From: Thaumasiovibrio sp047250365
Lineage (GTDB): Bacteria; Pseudomonadota; Gammaproteobacteria; Enterobacterales; Vibrionaceae
Length of the DNA: 64,000 nucleotides
Direction of reading: 5' to 3'
Assembly: GCF_047250365.1 (NCBI RefSeq)
Contig: NZ_JBLBVL010000008.1
Location: forward strand, 70,396-134,395
The notes under the pieces were generated by a model, which worked only from the letters and a program-made list of their open reading frames with translations, was not told the DNA's origin and made no database searches. Below, in pieces: positions 17,070-26,707 of the stretch; the first letter of the stretch is position 1; every line of letters starts with the position of its first letter. A program made the translations under genes and the position numbers.

Positions 17070-17912
17070 ATGAAGCCTATGTTTGGCAGGGGGCCATCCC
17101 TGCAGTTACGCCTGTTTTTTGCCATTTTTCTATCGGCCAGCCTTATGCTGGCCGATAGCCGTCTCGATGCCTTCGCAAATGTAAGATACCTTCTTAATAG
17201 TGCTGTTGCACCTTTGCAGTATTTGGCAAATATGCCACGGGAAATGCTAGGTGGGGTGACTTCTAGCGTTGGTTCTCGTGCGCAGATTCTGGCAGAAAAT
17301 GAGGCGCTTCGTCGCGAGATATTGGTACTGAAAAGCAACATGTTGCTGTTCGATCAGTTAACACAAGAAAATCAACGCTTACGTGAACTTCTTGGCTCTC
17401 CATTTATGCGTGATGAGCGTAAAATGGTCGCATCAGTAATGGCGATAGATTCGGATCCTTATACGCATCAAGTGATGATCGATAAAGGACGGGTTGATGG
17501 TGTTTATGAAGGCCAGCCAGTTATTAACGACCGTGGTATTGTTGGCCAGGTGATTCATGTTGGTGCACATAATAGCCAAGTGATGTTATTGATTGATGCC
17601 AGCCATGGCATTCCGGTTCAGGTGGTAAGAAACGACATTCGGGTCATTGCAACCGGAACTGGTGCGCCTAATCAGATCCAACTTGAGAATGTGCCAAGCA
17701 ATACCGATATTGAAGTGGGTGATTTGCTGGTAACATCGGGATTAGGTGAACGCTTCCCTGAAGGGTATCCAGTTGGCTATGTTACTGACTTTTCTTTTGA
17801 TAACCAGCGACCTTTTGCTGAAATTAAAGTGCGCCCAGCGGTACAGTTTGACCGCTTACGCTACCTTCTGTTGGTATGGCCAACGGATGAAGAGCACGGA
17901 GGCCTAGAATGA
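17070..17912 (+). CDS. mreC: MreC, rod-shape-determining bitopic protein
   Basis: A 280-residue protein with a short cytoplasmic tail, one membrane helix (LRLFFAIFLSASLMLA, about residues 11-26), a coiled-coil (about 70-110, including ENEALRREILVLKSN) and a periplasmic beta-domain pair carrying VDGVYEGQPVINDRGIVGQV. MreC scaffolds the elongasome and activates PBP2-RodA. It starts 30 bases after mreB, and its stop overlaps the mreD start (ATGA). ATG 17079 is an alternative start three codons in. Confidence 0.97.
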   Translation: MKPMFGRGPSLQLRLFFAIFLSASLMLADSRLDAFANVRYLLNSAVAPLQYLANMPREMLGGVTSSVGSRAQILAENEALRREILVLKSNMLLFDQLTQENQRLRELLGSPFMRDERKMVASVMAIDSDPYTHQVMIDKGRVDGVYEGQPVINDRGIVGQVIHVGAHNSQVMLLIDASHGIPVQVVRNDIRVIATGTGAPNQIQLENVPSNTDIEVGDLLVTSGLGERFPEGYPVGYVTDFSFDNQRPFAEIKVRPAVQFDRLRYLLLVWPTDEEHGGLE

Positions 17913-18391
17913 ATATTGCCAGTGGTCGATTGGTCATTTGGATCTCTTTCACGATAGCAATGTTATTACAGGTTGCCCCGTGGCCTGGTGAACTGGCTTT
18001 TTTCCGGCCAACCTGGATATTGCTTGTCGCTTGTTACTGGGTGCTAGCCTTACCGCATATTGTTAATGTCGGCACCGCGCTGGCGCTAGGCTTGATTTGG
18101 GATCTGATGTTAGGCTCTACCTTAGGGGTGCGTGGCATGATGATGTCCATATTGTGCTATATTGTGGCGCTTAATTTTCAGGTCTTACGCAACTTGTCGC
18201 TTTGGCAACAAGCGCTGATTATCGCGTCGATCTCGTTAGCCGGTAAGTTGATTGAGTTCTGGGCTGAATATTTGATGGCTCCAGTGGTGTTTGATCTACG
18301 CCAGTTGTGGGGAGTTCTGTTAAACTTTTTACTTTGGCCATGGTTATTTTTATTATTGAGACGGGTGCGTCGTCAATTCTCAGTCAAGTAA
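17909..18391 (+). CDS. mreD: MreD, rod-shape-determining membrane protein
   Basis: A 160-residue, highly hydrophobic inner-membrane protein with about five to six predicted helices (ISFTIAMLLQVAPW, WILLVACYWVLALPHIV, MMMSILCYIVALNF and others). It completes the mreBCD set and is translationally coupled to mreC. MreD counterbalances MreC control of PBP2 in the elongation complex. The length matches the gammaproteobacterial family. Confidence 0.95.
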   Translation: MNIASGRLVIWISFTIAMLLQVAPWPGELAFFRPTWILLVACYWVLALPHIVNVGTALALGLIWDLMLGSTLGVRGMMMSILCYIVALNFQVLRNLSLWQQALIIASISLAGKLIEFWAEYLMAPVVFDLRQLWGVLLNFLLWPWLFLLLRRVRRQFSVK

Positions 18392-18419
18392 GCCAATGAT
18401 ATTTCAATAGAGGTGAACG

Positions 18420-18989
18420 TTGTTAAACATAAGATTATTTTTGGCCTCCGCGTCGCCTCGCCGCAAGGAATTGCTAGGTCAGTTAGGCGTTGACTTTGAC
18501 GTCATTAAAGTCGACGTAGAAGAACAACGGTCTCCCCAAGAAAGCGCTGCACACTATGTGCAGCGTTTGTCGTTAGATAAAGCAAGCGCCGGCGTGATGA
18601 TGTCTGATGGTTCTCGACCTGTTTTGGGGGCCGATACCATTGTTGTTGTCGATGGCGTTATTTTAGAAAAGCCCAGAGATTATCAAGACTCTCTTGCCAT
18701 GTTGCGTATGCTCTCTGGTCGGCAGCATCAAGTGATGACCGCCGTGACACTAGCAGATAACAAAAAGCACAGAACTTGCTTAGTGACCACACAAGTTTGG
18801 TTTCGGCCATTGACTGATGCAGAGATCGCCGCCTATTGGGCCAGCGGTGAACCGCAGGACAAAGCGGGTAGCTACGGAATACAGGGACAGGGTGGTTGTT
18901 TCGTCAGCCGAATAGAAGGCAGCTATTTTGCTGTGGTTGGCCTACCACTTTATGAAACGGAAAAATTATTACAACAATTTTGCGCATAA
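18420..18989 (+). CDS. maf: Maf/YhdE-type dTTP/UTP pyrophosphatase
   Basis: A 189-residue Maf protein that hydrolyses non-canonical or dTTP/UTP-type nucleotides to monophosphate and PPi. Motifs are LASASPRRKELL (N-terminal substrate loop), GADTIVVVDGVILEKP (catalytic Asp) and DKAGSYGIQGQGG. The genomic site mreBCD-maf-rng is the one used by E. coli yhdE. The start appears to be TTG 18420: AGAGGT lies 7-12 bases upstream, no ATG or GTG in frame precedes the conserved SASPRR motif, and family proteins begin just a few residues before it. Confidence 0.93.
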   Translation: MLNIRLFLASASPRRKELLGQLGVDFDVIKVDVEEQRSPQESAAHYVQRLSLDKASAGVMMSDGSRPVLGADTIVVVDGVILEKPRDYQDSLAMLRMLSGRQHQVMTAVTLADNKKHRTCLVTTQVWFRPLTDAEIAAYWASGEPQDKAGSYGIQGQGGCFVSRIEGSYFAVVGLPLYETEKLLQQFCA

Positions 18990-19001
18990 GTTGAGGTTAC
19001 G

Positions 19002-20471
19002 ATGAGTACTGAACTGCTGATCAACGTTACTCCGAGTGAGACTAGGGTTGCCATGATAGAAAATGGCAATCTGCAGGAAATACATATCGAGCGGGAAGGA
19101 AAGCGCGGTATCGTGGGTAACATTTATAAAGGCCGAGTGAGCCGGGTGTTACCAGGAATGCAAGCTGCTTTTGTTGATATTGGATTGGATAAAGCGGCCT
19201 TTTTGCATGCCTCTGATATCGTACCACATACTGAGTGCGTCGCAGAGAATGAAAAACAACAGTTCCAGGTTAAAGATATTTCTGAGTTGGTTCGTCAGGG
19301 ACAAGATCTGGTGGTGCAAGTGGTAAAAGACCCGCTCGGTACCAAAGGTGCCCGTCTTACGACTGACATTACGCTACCATCTCGTTACTTAGTCTTTATG
19401 CCAGGCGCAAGCCATGTCGGTGTATCACAGCGCATTGAATCTGAAACAGAGCGTAACCGCCTGAAAAAAATTATTGGCGAGCAGTGCGATGATCTTGGTG
19501 GCTTTATTATTCGTACCGCATCGGAAGGGGCCAAGGATCAAGAGTTGGCGCACGATGCAGTATTCTTGAAGCACCTGTGGCGTAAGGTACTAGAACGGCG
19601 CGTTAAATATAAGCCAAAATCGATGCTGTATGGCGAATTGGGTGTGGCGCAACGAATATTGCGTGACTTTGTGGGTACCGAATTAGATCAAATCGTGGTT
19701 GATTCACGTTTGGCTTTTGAACAGTTAAAAGATTTTACCCAAGAATTTGTGCCGGAATTGACGCCGAAACTGCACTATTACAGTGGTGAGCAGCCTATTT
19801 TTGATCTTTATGATACCGAGAATGAGCTGCACCGTTCGTTGGAGCGAAAGGTTGAATTGAAATCTGGTGGTTATCTGATTTTTGATCAAACCGAGGCGAT
19901 GACCACGGTGGATATTAATACCGGTGCCTTTGTTGGGCGGCGGAATTTAGAAGAAACCATTTTTAATACTAACATTGAAGCGACGAAAGCGATTGCTAGA
20001 CAATTGCGCTTGCGTAACTTGGGTGGGATTATCATTATCGACTTTATCGATATGATCTCTGAAGAGCATCAGCGTCGCGTATTAACGGCATTGGAAAATG
20101 CGTTGTCACATGATCGCGTGAAAACCAACATCAATGGCTTTACTCAGCTCGGTTTGGTGGAAATGACCCGTAAGCGCACGCGAGAGAGTATCGAGCATGT
20201 GTTGTGTGGGGTCTGTCCAACTTGTAATGGACGAGGAACGACCAAAACAGTTGAAAGTGTTTGTTATGAAGTTTTACGCGAAATTACTCGTGTTAACCGC
20301 GCTTACGATGCTGACAAATTCCTTGTCTATGCTTCTCCCGCTGTGGCTGAAGCCTTGTCAGATGACGAGTATCACGCTTTAGCTGAGCTTGAGGTCTTTA
20401 TTGGTAAACAAGTTAAGATATCCGCTGAACCGCTGTATAGCCAAGAGCAGTTTGACGTTGTCATGATGTAA
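19002..20471 (+). CDS. rng: Ribonuclease G
   Basis: A 489-residue RNase E/G family endoribonuclease that matures the 5' end of 16S rRNA and degrades some mRNAs. An S1-like RNA-binding domain (GNIYKGRVSRVLPGMQAAFVD) spans about residues 38-130. The catalytic Asp residues lie in TTVDINTGAF (about D304) and IIIIDFIDM (about D347). The zinc-link CPTC sits near residue 405. It lacks the long C-terminal scaffold of RNase E, which sets it apart as RNase G. It starts 12 bases after maf, in the same transcription unit. Confidence 0.98.
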   Translation: MSTELLINVTPSETRVAMIENGNLQEIHIEREGKRGIVGNIYKGRVSRVLPGMQAAFVDIGLDKAAFLHASDIVPHTECVAENEKQQFQVKDISELVRQGQDLVVQVVKDPLGTKGARLTTDITLPSRYLVFMPGASHVGVSQRIESETERNRLKKIIGEQCDDLGGFIIRTASEGAKDQELAHDAVFLKHLWRKVLERRVKYKPKSMLYGELGVAQRILRDFVGTELDQIVVDSRLAFEQLKDFTQEFVPELTPKLHYYSGEQPIFDLYDTENELHRSLERKVELKSGGYLIFDQTEAMTTVDINTGAFVGRRNLEETIFNTNIEATKAIARQLRLRNLGGIIIIDFIDMISEEHQRRVLTALENALSHDRVKTNINGFTQLGLVEMTRKRTRESIEHVLCGVCPTCNGRGTTKTVESVCYEVLREITRVNRAYDADKFLVYASPAVAEALSDDEYHALAELEVFIGKQVKISAEPLYSQEQFDVVMM

Positions 20472-20482
20472 TTGGGGTTAGT

Positions 20483-23400
20483 TTGGTTTCTTATTCGGTA
20501 CGCATAGCTCGCGCTACAATGTGGGCGCTGCTAACGTTCTTTGTCGTGGTGGCGATTCTCGTCACCACGTTACGCTTTTTGTTGCCTCAATTAAATCAAT
20601 TCCGCGAGCCGATCAGTTTGTGGGCATCTCGGCAAAGTGAAGTTTATATTGATATTGGTGAGATTGAAGGGGTATGGACAATGTCTGGCCCTGATCTTTC
20701 CCTTAAACAGCTCACGATTACCCAACCGGGGCAAAATGATGCGCTACTATCTCTGCATGATATTGATTTAAAATTGGATTTATGGCGCTCTCTGTTGCGT
20801 TTTAAACCGGTCTTCTCTGATATTAATCTGCGCGGTATTGATCTCGATTTCACTAAAATTGCCGAGCTTGATCCTGAATACCGGCGCCAGAAGGCCCTCA
20901 ACGATGGTCCAGCGCTCTCTCCGCAACGAGAAAATATTCAATATCAGCTTGAGCAACTGTTTTTTGTGCAGTTGGAACAGTTCAACATCTTTGACGCCAA
21001 TATTGCTATCTGGACACCGTCCGGAGAAAAGCAGCATTTGTTTATACCTGAGCTGAAATGGGTTAATCAGTCTGGCACACATTTGGCGCAAGGGCAGATG
21101 AGTTTGGCTGATGCCCCAGAAACTCAAGTCGCGATTCGTGCCAACCTTCGTAAGCCTATGGTCGGTTTTGCTTTCTCTGGCCTGTTTTATATTGAGGCCT
21201 CCAATGTGTCGGTGGCACATTGGTTAACTGACTCGGTTCGTGAGCATATCGCCTTACAGGATAGCGATATTAGTTTTCAGAACTGGATTGAGATCGAGCG
21301 GGGGACGCTCAAGCAGGCGCAGTGGGTGATTGAGCCAAGTCAACTGACGTGGCTGGACGAAGGGAACACACAGCAACTCGCGGTAACGAGTGGTATTCTC
21401 TCCTTAACGCCAGCGTCCGATGGTTGGTTGTTTGATACGCAGCAATTGGTGGTGTCAGCGAATGGCATTGAGTGGCCAGATCTTGCTTTTCGTGGCAGGA
21501 TGCATACCCAAGGCTGGGACATCAACCTAGCAACGGTTGAGCTGGCCGCACTCACGCCTTTGTATCCACTTTTTCCTTCAGCACAGCCTTATCTTGATGC
21601 ACTGCGTCCTGGTGGTATAGTCAATGACGTACGAATTGGTTGGGATCAAACACAAGGGCTCAGCTATTCGGCGCGCGTAGAAAACCTAGCACTGCAGCAA
21701 TGGGCTTTATTACCAGGCATCAACAAGTTAAATATTGACGTGCGTGGAAGTAACGGGGCAGGTTCTGCTTATCTGTCACTGACAGATGATATTTTGCCCT
21801 ATGGCGAGGTGTTTCAGGCACCGCTCGTGATTGACGATAGTCAGATAGCACTGCACTGGCAGGTTAATGAGCTAGGCTGGCGTTTGTGGAGTGATGCGCT
21901 AACGTTGGCCACGCCGCATCTTAATGTTAATGGTGAGTTTCGCTTGGATTTCCCCACCGATCAACCGGCTTGGCTAGCCTATTATGGTGAGGTGGATGTT
22001 ATTGATGCTGCTCAAACATGGCGCTATTTACCATCATTGGCGTTGGGGGAGGGCTTGACTCAGTACCTATCCGGGGCGGTTCAAGGCGGTCAGGCACAAG
22101 GAGCACAGCTCCTATGGTACGGGGCTCTACAAGATTTTCCGTATACGAACCATCGTGGTATTTTCCAGGTTGATTTAACCTTAGAAAATGCCATGTATGA
22201 CTTTTATTCAGGTTGGCCTGGTCTCGATAATGCCGATGTTCATCTGCTATTTGAGAACGCATCGATGTATATCAACGCCGAAAATGCACAGACATTGGGG
22301 GCAAAGGCGAGTCAGATCAAGGGCGTTATTCCTTCACTGGCTGGTAACGGGCATCTAGATATATCAATGAACCTCGCCTCGACAGGGGCAGAGGTGCGGC
22401 ATTATATGGCAGCCTCACCACTAAACACTTCGGTTGGAGCCGCGCTCGATTATTTGCAGCCATCAGGCCCCGTTACTGGGCAGTTAGCATTAAGCATTCC
22501 TTTTGACGATCGCGATGTTGAGGTTCGTGGTGATGTCTTATTTGATAACAATAGCCTGCAGCTAACAGCGCCTGAGCTATTACTAACGAATATTGCTGGG
22601 CGGTTACGCTATGACGGCACCGACATTCGAGCCGATGAACTACAGGGGCAGCTCTATGCGCAACCTGTCAGCGTCTCTTTAGAAGGCTACTCCTCGTCGG
22701 TAGATGATTACCGTGTTGAGGTCGATCTCTCGGGAGATTGGTCGGTTTCTGAGATTGCCGAGCAATTTGATTTCTCCCCATTGGCTGAGATACAGGGGGT
22801 GTTCCCTTGGCGGGGGCAATTGGTGGTTGAGGTCGATGACGAGGTGAACTATCAAATAGCGTTGCACGGTGAGCTTAATGCGCTTAACTCCTCTTTGCCG
22901 TATCCTTTAGATTGGTCAAATGTTGAACATCGCCCGTTAGATATTTCTATCACAGGTGGTACTGAGCAGTTAAGCGCCCGCGGTAGCGTTGAAGATATTC
23001 GATTAGCTTTAAGCATGGCCTTGGACGATACGCCTTACGTAACAGCTAGCTATTTAGGGATTGGTGATACTCAGTGGCGTAAGCTCTCACCACAACAACA
23101 TGCTGTGACCTTACGCGCTGAGCAATTCGATCTAGATCGTTGGATTCAGTTGATACCAGAACAACAAGCGAGTGACTCTCCCACGCGAGCAAATCACTTG
23201 ATCCCATTACCCACACGAGTAAACGCGGAAGTTGAGCTACTTAAGTTGGCCACCATGGACTGGCATGAGTTGTCACTGGCTTTAAGGCGTCATCCAGAGA
23301 GTTGGCATGCGCTGATTAATAGCCGTGAAGTAAATGGAAGCGTAACATGGCCAGAAGATCAGCCCGTGAATGTTGATTTGCAAGAGGCTTACCTGCACTT

Positions 23401-24331
23401 TGCAGCATTGAATGAAGTGGATCACTCACAACCGTATGAGGCTAATCCGGTACCACCGAAAGTCGGTGCATTTGAACAGACGTTGATGCGTTATATTCCA
23501 GAAATCGACTTGGCGATTCAAACTGCATGGCTGCAGGGCTTTCGCTTGGGTGAAGTGAGTGGTCACTTGCGCAAGGAGCACAATACCTTGCTACTACAAC
23601 AGTTTGAGATCGAGTCTGGAGATACGTACGTCAGCATGGATGGACATTGGATCGTTCGTGGTGATAGCAGTGAATCGCAATTTATTGTTGAACTGGATGC
23701 GGCAAATAGCTCAGACTTAATGGGGCGTTTTAGTATTTCTGGTGGATTAGAAAATGCGTCCATGAATACCTATGGTGCGATTGAATGGCAAGGTGCGCCA
23801 TGGCAAGTTCATCGCGAGTCGATGAATGGAGAGATCCGTACCCGCATGGGTAAAGGAACCATCGCCCAAGTGGGTGGAGCCGGACGTTTGTTGGGTATGT
23901 TTAGCCTAGAGTCTATATTGCGTAAGATGCAGTTAGATTTTAGTGGCGTGTTTGATGATGGATTGCCGTTTAACTATTTGGTGGGCTCAGGGCGTTTAGA
24001 AAACGGCATTTTTAGCAGTAATAATATCGAAATGGAAACCCTAGCCGGAGATTTGAAAATTGCAGGCGAAGCTGATCTGGTCAACGAGTGGGTTGATGCG
24101 AATGTGCGCTTTACGCCAGATTTCACCTCAGGCTTGCCAACCTTAACGGCATTTGCGGTGGCACCGCAATCGGCATTGTTGGTGTTTGCGGTCTCGACGA
24201 TCCTCTCCCCAGTGATTGATGTCTTTACTCAGGTCAGTTATCAGATTGAAGGGCCGATTGATGAACCTGTTGTGCGTGAGCGATCACGTAGTACCGGTGA
24301 AATCCGACTAAAATCGTTAGAGGAAGAGTAG
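20483..24331 (+). CDS. yhdP: YhdP, AsmA-like envelope lipid-transport protein
   Basis: A very large protein (1282 residues) with one N-terminal membrane anchor (MWALLTFFVVVAILVTTLRF) and a long periplasmic beta-rich rod of repeated AsmA/DUF3971-type strands, ending in an AsmA_2-like C-terminal region (about 1000-1250). With TamB and YdbH it mediates anterograde phospholipid transport to the outer membrane in E. coli. It is placed between rng and tldD as in E. coli. The start is probably TTG 20483 (GGGGTTAG just upstream); ATG 20519 would shorten the cytoplasmic tail by 12 residues but keep the anchor. The last residues are charged (RLKSLEEE). Confidence 0.93.
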   Translation: MVSYSVRIARATMWALLTFFVVVAILVTTLRFLLPQLNQFREPISLWASRQSEVYIDIGEIEGVWTMSGPDLSLKQLTITQPGQNDALLSLHDIDLKLDLWRSLLRFKPVFSDINLRGIDLDFTKIAELDPEYRRQKALNDGPALSPQRENIQYQLEQLFFVQLEQFNIFDANIAIWTPSGEKQHLFIPELKWVNQSGTHLAQGQMSLADAPETQVAIRANLRKPMVGFAFSGLFYIEASNVSVAHWLTDSVREHIALQDSDISFQNWIEIERGTLKQAQWVIEPSQLTWLDEGNTQQLAVTSGILSLTPASDGWLFDTQQLVVSANGIEWPDLAFRGRMHTQGWDINLATVELAALTPLYPLFPSAQPYLDALRPGGIVNDVRIGWDQTQGLSYSARVENLALQQWALLPGINKLNIDVRGSNGAGSAYLSLTDDILPYGEVFQAPLVIDDSQIALHWQVNELGWRLWSDALTLATPHLNVNGEFRLDFPTDQPAWLAYYGEVDVIDAAQTWRYLPSLALGEGLTQYLSGAVQGGQAQGAQLLWYGALQDFPYTNHRGIFQVDLTLENAMYDFYSGWPGLDNADVHLLFENASMYINAENAQTLGAKASQIKGVIPSLAGNGHLDISMNLASTGAEVRHYMAASPLNTSVGAALDYLQPSGPVTGQLALSIPFDDRDVEVRGDVLFDNNSLQLTAPELLLTNIAGRLRYDGTDIRADELQGQLYAQPVSVSLEGYSSSVDDYRVEVDLSGDWSVSEIAEQFDFSPLAEIQGVFPWRGQLVVEVDDEVNYQIALHGELNALNSSLPYPLDWSNVEHRPLDISITGGTEQLSARGSVEDIRLALSMALDDTPYVTASYLGIGDTQWRKLSPQQHAVTLRAEQFDLDRWIQLIPEQQASDSPTRANHLIPLPTRVNAEVELLKLATMDWHELSLALRRHPESWHALINSREVNGSVTWPEDQPVNVDLQEAYLHFAALNEVDHSQPYEANPVPPKVGAFEQTLMRYIPEIDLAIQTAWLQGFRLGEVSGHLRKEHNTLLLQQFEIESGDTYVSMDGHWIVRGDSSESQFIVELDAANSSDLMGRFSISGGLENASMNTYGAIEWQGAPWQVHRESMNGEIRTRMGKGTIAQVGGAGRLLGMFSLESILRKMQLDFSGVFDDGLPFNYLVGSGRLENGIFSSNNIEMETLAGDLKIAGEADLVNEWVDANVRFTPDFTSGLPTLTAFAVAPQSALLVFAVSTILSPVIDVFTQVSYQIEGPIDEPVVRERSRSTGEIRLKSLEEE

Positions 24332-24346
24332 CAAAAGGAGAGGCCG

Positions 24347-25168
24347 GTGAGCCAGATTGGTGTGATTCAAATGAACAGTGGTGAAGAGTTGAAACAAAAC
24401 CTCACCAAGCTGGAAAAGGCGTTGGATAGTCTGGCTAAGCAAGGTGTATCGCTGGCTATCAGCCCTGAAAACTGTTTGCTGTTTGGCTCACCAGAGCAAG
24501 TGCGTCAAATTGCAGAACCGCTGACGGCTGGGCCTATCCAACGCCACTTGAGTCGACTGTGTCAACGTTATCATATTGGATTGGTCGTGGGATCGTTTCC
24601 GATCCAAACCGCTTCTGAAGGCTATCAAACTACGTGCTTGGTTTATGATGCGAACGGAAACTTAAACGCGTCGTACGCTAAAATGCACCTTTTTGATGTG
24701 CAAATTGACGATGCACACCATACTTACCGAGAGTCGGCAATTTATCAATCGGGGTCTTCTGCCGTGGTGGTGGAGTCGACGGTAGGAAAGCTGGGCTTAA
24801 CGATTTGTTATGATTTGCGTTTTAGTGGTCAGTTTGAGGCGTTAGCGCAATTAGGGGCAAACGTGATCCTTGTTCCTGCGGCATTTACCCGCCCAACAGG
24901 TGAAGCGCACTGGGAAGTGCTGCTTCGAGCACGAGCGATTGAGTTTCAGTGCTGGATTGTTGCGGCAGCGCAGTGTGGCCAGCATAGCCATGGCCGTGAA
25001 ACCTATGGGCATTCAATGATTATTAATCCTTGGGGGGACGTTGTTGCGTCGCTTGGTGAGGAGGAGGGCGAATTGGTGGCAGAGATTAACCATCAACAGA
25101 CCCAACATATTCGGCAGCAGATGCCAGTGGCACAACACCGTCGCTATCACGCTGCCATTAAAAAATGA
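24347..25168 (+). CDS. Carbon-nitrogen hydrolase (nitrilase family, Nit1-like)
   Basis: A 273-residue nitrilase-superfamily amidase. The catalytic triad is visible as Glu41 (SPENC), Lys112 (YAKMHLFD) and Cys154 (TICYDLRFSG). Closest family members act on deaminated glutathione as a metabolite-repair step, but substrate cannot be read from the sequence. The start is GTG 24347 behind AAAGGAGAGG. It lies 15 bases after yhdP and 17 before tldD, and is likely cotranscribed. An omega-amidase role is an alternative. Confidence 0.88.
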   Translation: MSQIGVIQMNSGEELKQNLTKLEKALDSLAKQGVSLAISPENCLLFGSPEQVRQIAEPLTAGPIQRHLSRLCQRYHIGLVVGSFPIQTASEGYQTTCLVYDANGNLNASYAKMHLFDVQIDDAHHTYRESAIYQSGSSAVVVESTVGKLGLTICYDLRFSGQFEALAQLGANVILVPAAFTRPTGEAHWEVLLRARAIEFQCWIVAAAQCGQHSHGRETYGHSMIINPWGDVVASLGEEEGELVAEINHQQTQHIRQQMPVAQHRRYHAAIKK

Positions 25169-25185
25169 ACACAAGAGAACGATAA

Positions 25186-26634
25186 ATGAATCTGGAAATG
25201 GTTGAGCAGACCCTATTGGCGGAAAGTGACATTAATCGTCAGCAACTGCAGCTAACGCTGGAGATGATGGCTACACGTGATATTGAGTATGCTGATATCT
25301 ACTTTCAATCATGCTGGCATGAATCTTTGGTACTGGAAGACAGCATCATTAAAGATGGCTCTTTCAACATTGATCGTGGCGTTGGGGTACGCGCTGTTTC
25401 TGGTGAAAAAACTGGTTTTGCTTATGCGGATCAACTCACTGTCAACGCGCTAACCCAGAGTGCGATAGCCGCTCGCGGCATTGCCAAGGCGGGACAAAGC
25501 CAAAAGACCCAAGTTAGCTTAGCACCGGTTAGCTATAAAGAGATCTACCCAGATCTCAACCCATTGCAGAGTTTTGATAAGCAACAGAAAATTGACCTAT
25601 TAAAGCAGATCGATGCCTATATTCGCTGTAAAGAACCTTTGGTCAAAGAAGTGAGTGCGAGCTTAAATGCTGTGTATGAGCAAATCTTGGTGGCAGGTTT
25701 GGACGGTACGTATGCTGCAGATGTACGCCCTCTGATCCGTTTGTCAGTTTCAGTGCTAGTCGAGCGCAACGGTGAGCGAGAGCGTGGCAGTGCAGGAGGC
25801 GGTGGTCGATTTGGTTATGACTATTTCTTGTCGGATGAAGATGGGCAGATGGTGGCGCTAAATTATGCTGATGAAGCGATTCGTATGGCATTGGTCAACT
25901 TGGATGCTGTCGCAGCACCGGCAGGGACAATGCCAGTTGTTCTTGGTGCAGGTTGGCCAGGAGTTCTGTTGCATGAAGCGGTAGGACATGGATTAGAAGG
26001 CGATTTTAACCGTAAAGGTTCATCAGTCTTTAGCGGGCATATGGGCGAGCAGGTGACATCACCGCTATGCACCATTGTTGATGATGGCACATTAACGGGG
26101 CTGCGTGGTTCACTGAACGTGGATGATGAAGGTACGCCATCGCAATATAATGTACTTATTGAAAATGGCATATTGAAAGGCTTTATGCAGGACAAGCACA
26201 ATGCCAGTTTAATGGGTGTCGCGCCAACGGGGAATGGACGTCGCGAGTCGTATGCGCACCTGCCAATGCCGCGAATGACCAATACCTATATGCTGCCGGG
26301 CGAGCACTCGCCAGAAGAGATCATTGCATCAGTAGAAAAAGGCATCTATGCGCCGAATTTTGGTGGCGGTCAGGTGGATATCACCTCGGGTAAATTTGTT
26401 TTCTCTGCGTCTGAAGCTTATATGATCGAGAATGGTAAGATCACACACCCAATAAAAGGGGCAACCTTGGTGGGAAGTGGTATTGAGGCGATGAACCATG
26501 TCTCAATGGTGGGTAACGATTTAGCCATCGACCGCGGGGTTGGCGTCTGCGGTAAAGCAGGGCAGTCGGTTCCTGTTGGGGTCGGCCAACCAACACTGAA
26601 ACTCGACGCAATGACTGTCGGTGGTACAGAGTAA
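25186..26634 (+). CDS. tldD: TldD metalloprotease subunit
   Basis: A 482-residue TldD. The metal-binding HExxxH motif is present in LLHEAVGHGLEGDF (about residues 262-275), and the C-terminal region includes a conserved VGVCGKAGQSVPVGVGQP stretch. TldD works with TldE/PmbA as a heterodimeric protease that degrades unfolded peptides and matures microcin-type peptides. The partner pmbA is not in this window, which is normal for Vibrionaceae. It is the last gene of the mreB-tldD run, followed by a strong terminator. Confidence 0.97.
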   Translation: MNLEMVEQTLLAESDINRQQLQLTLEMMATRDIEYADIYFQSCWHESLVLEDSIIKDGSFNIDRGVGVRAVSGEKTGFAYADQLTVNALTQSAIAARGIAKAGQSQKTQVSLAPVSYKEIYPDLNPLQSFDKQQKIDLLKQIDAYIRCKEPLVKEVSASLNAVYEQILVAGLDGTYAADVRPLIRLSVSVLVERNGERERGSAGGGGRFGYDYFLSDEDGQMVALNYADEAIRMALVNLDAVAAPAGTMPVVLGAGWPGVLLHEAVGHGLEGDFNRKGSSVFSGHMGEQVTSPLCTIVDDGTLTGLRGSLNVDDEGTPSQYNVLIENGILKGFMQDKHNASLMGVAPTGNGRRESYAHLPMPRMTNTYMLPGEHSPEEIIASVEKGIYAPNFGGGQVDITSGKFVFSASEAYMIENGKITHPIKGATLVGSGIEAMNHVSMVGNDLAIDRGVGVCGKAGQSVPVGVGQPTLKLDAMTVGGTE

Positions 26635-26661
26635 GCACAGCTTACTTTTACCTTGAGCGAA

Positions 26662-26694
26662 AAAAAACCGCACCATGATTGGGTGCGGTTTTTT
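26662..26694. terminator. Bidirectional terminator between tldD and valS
   Basis: Perfect 13-base arms AAAAAACCGCACC and GGTGCGGTTTTTT around a 7-base loop. The T tract follows the stem on both strands, so it can end tldD (+) and valS (-) transcripts. Confidence 0.92.
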
Positions 26695-26707
26695 TAGTCC
26701 TATTGAT

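Noticed and set aside
16670..17341. A 223-codon antisense frame across mreB and mreC
   Set aside because: Lies opposite two highly conserved genes; composition (Ser/Arg rich) is that of a codon shadow.
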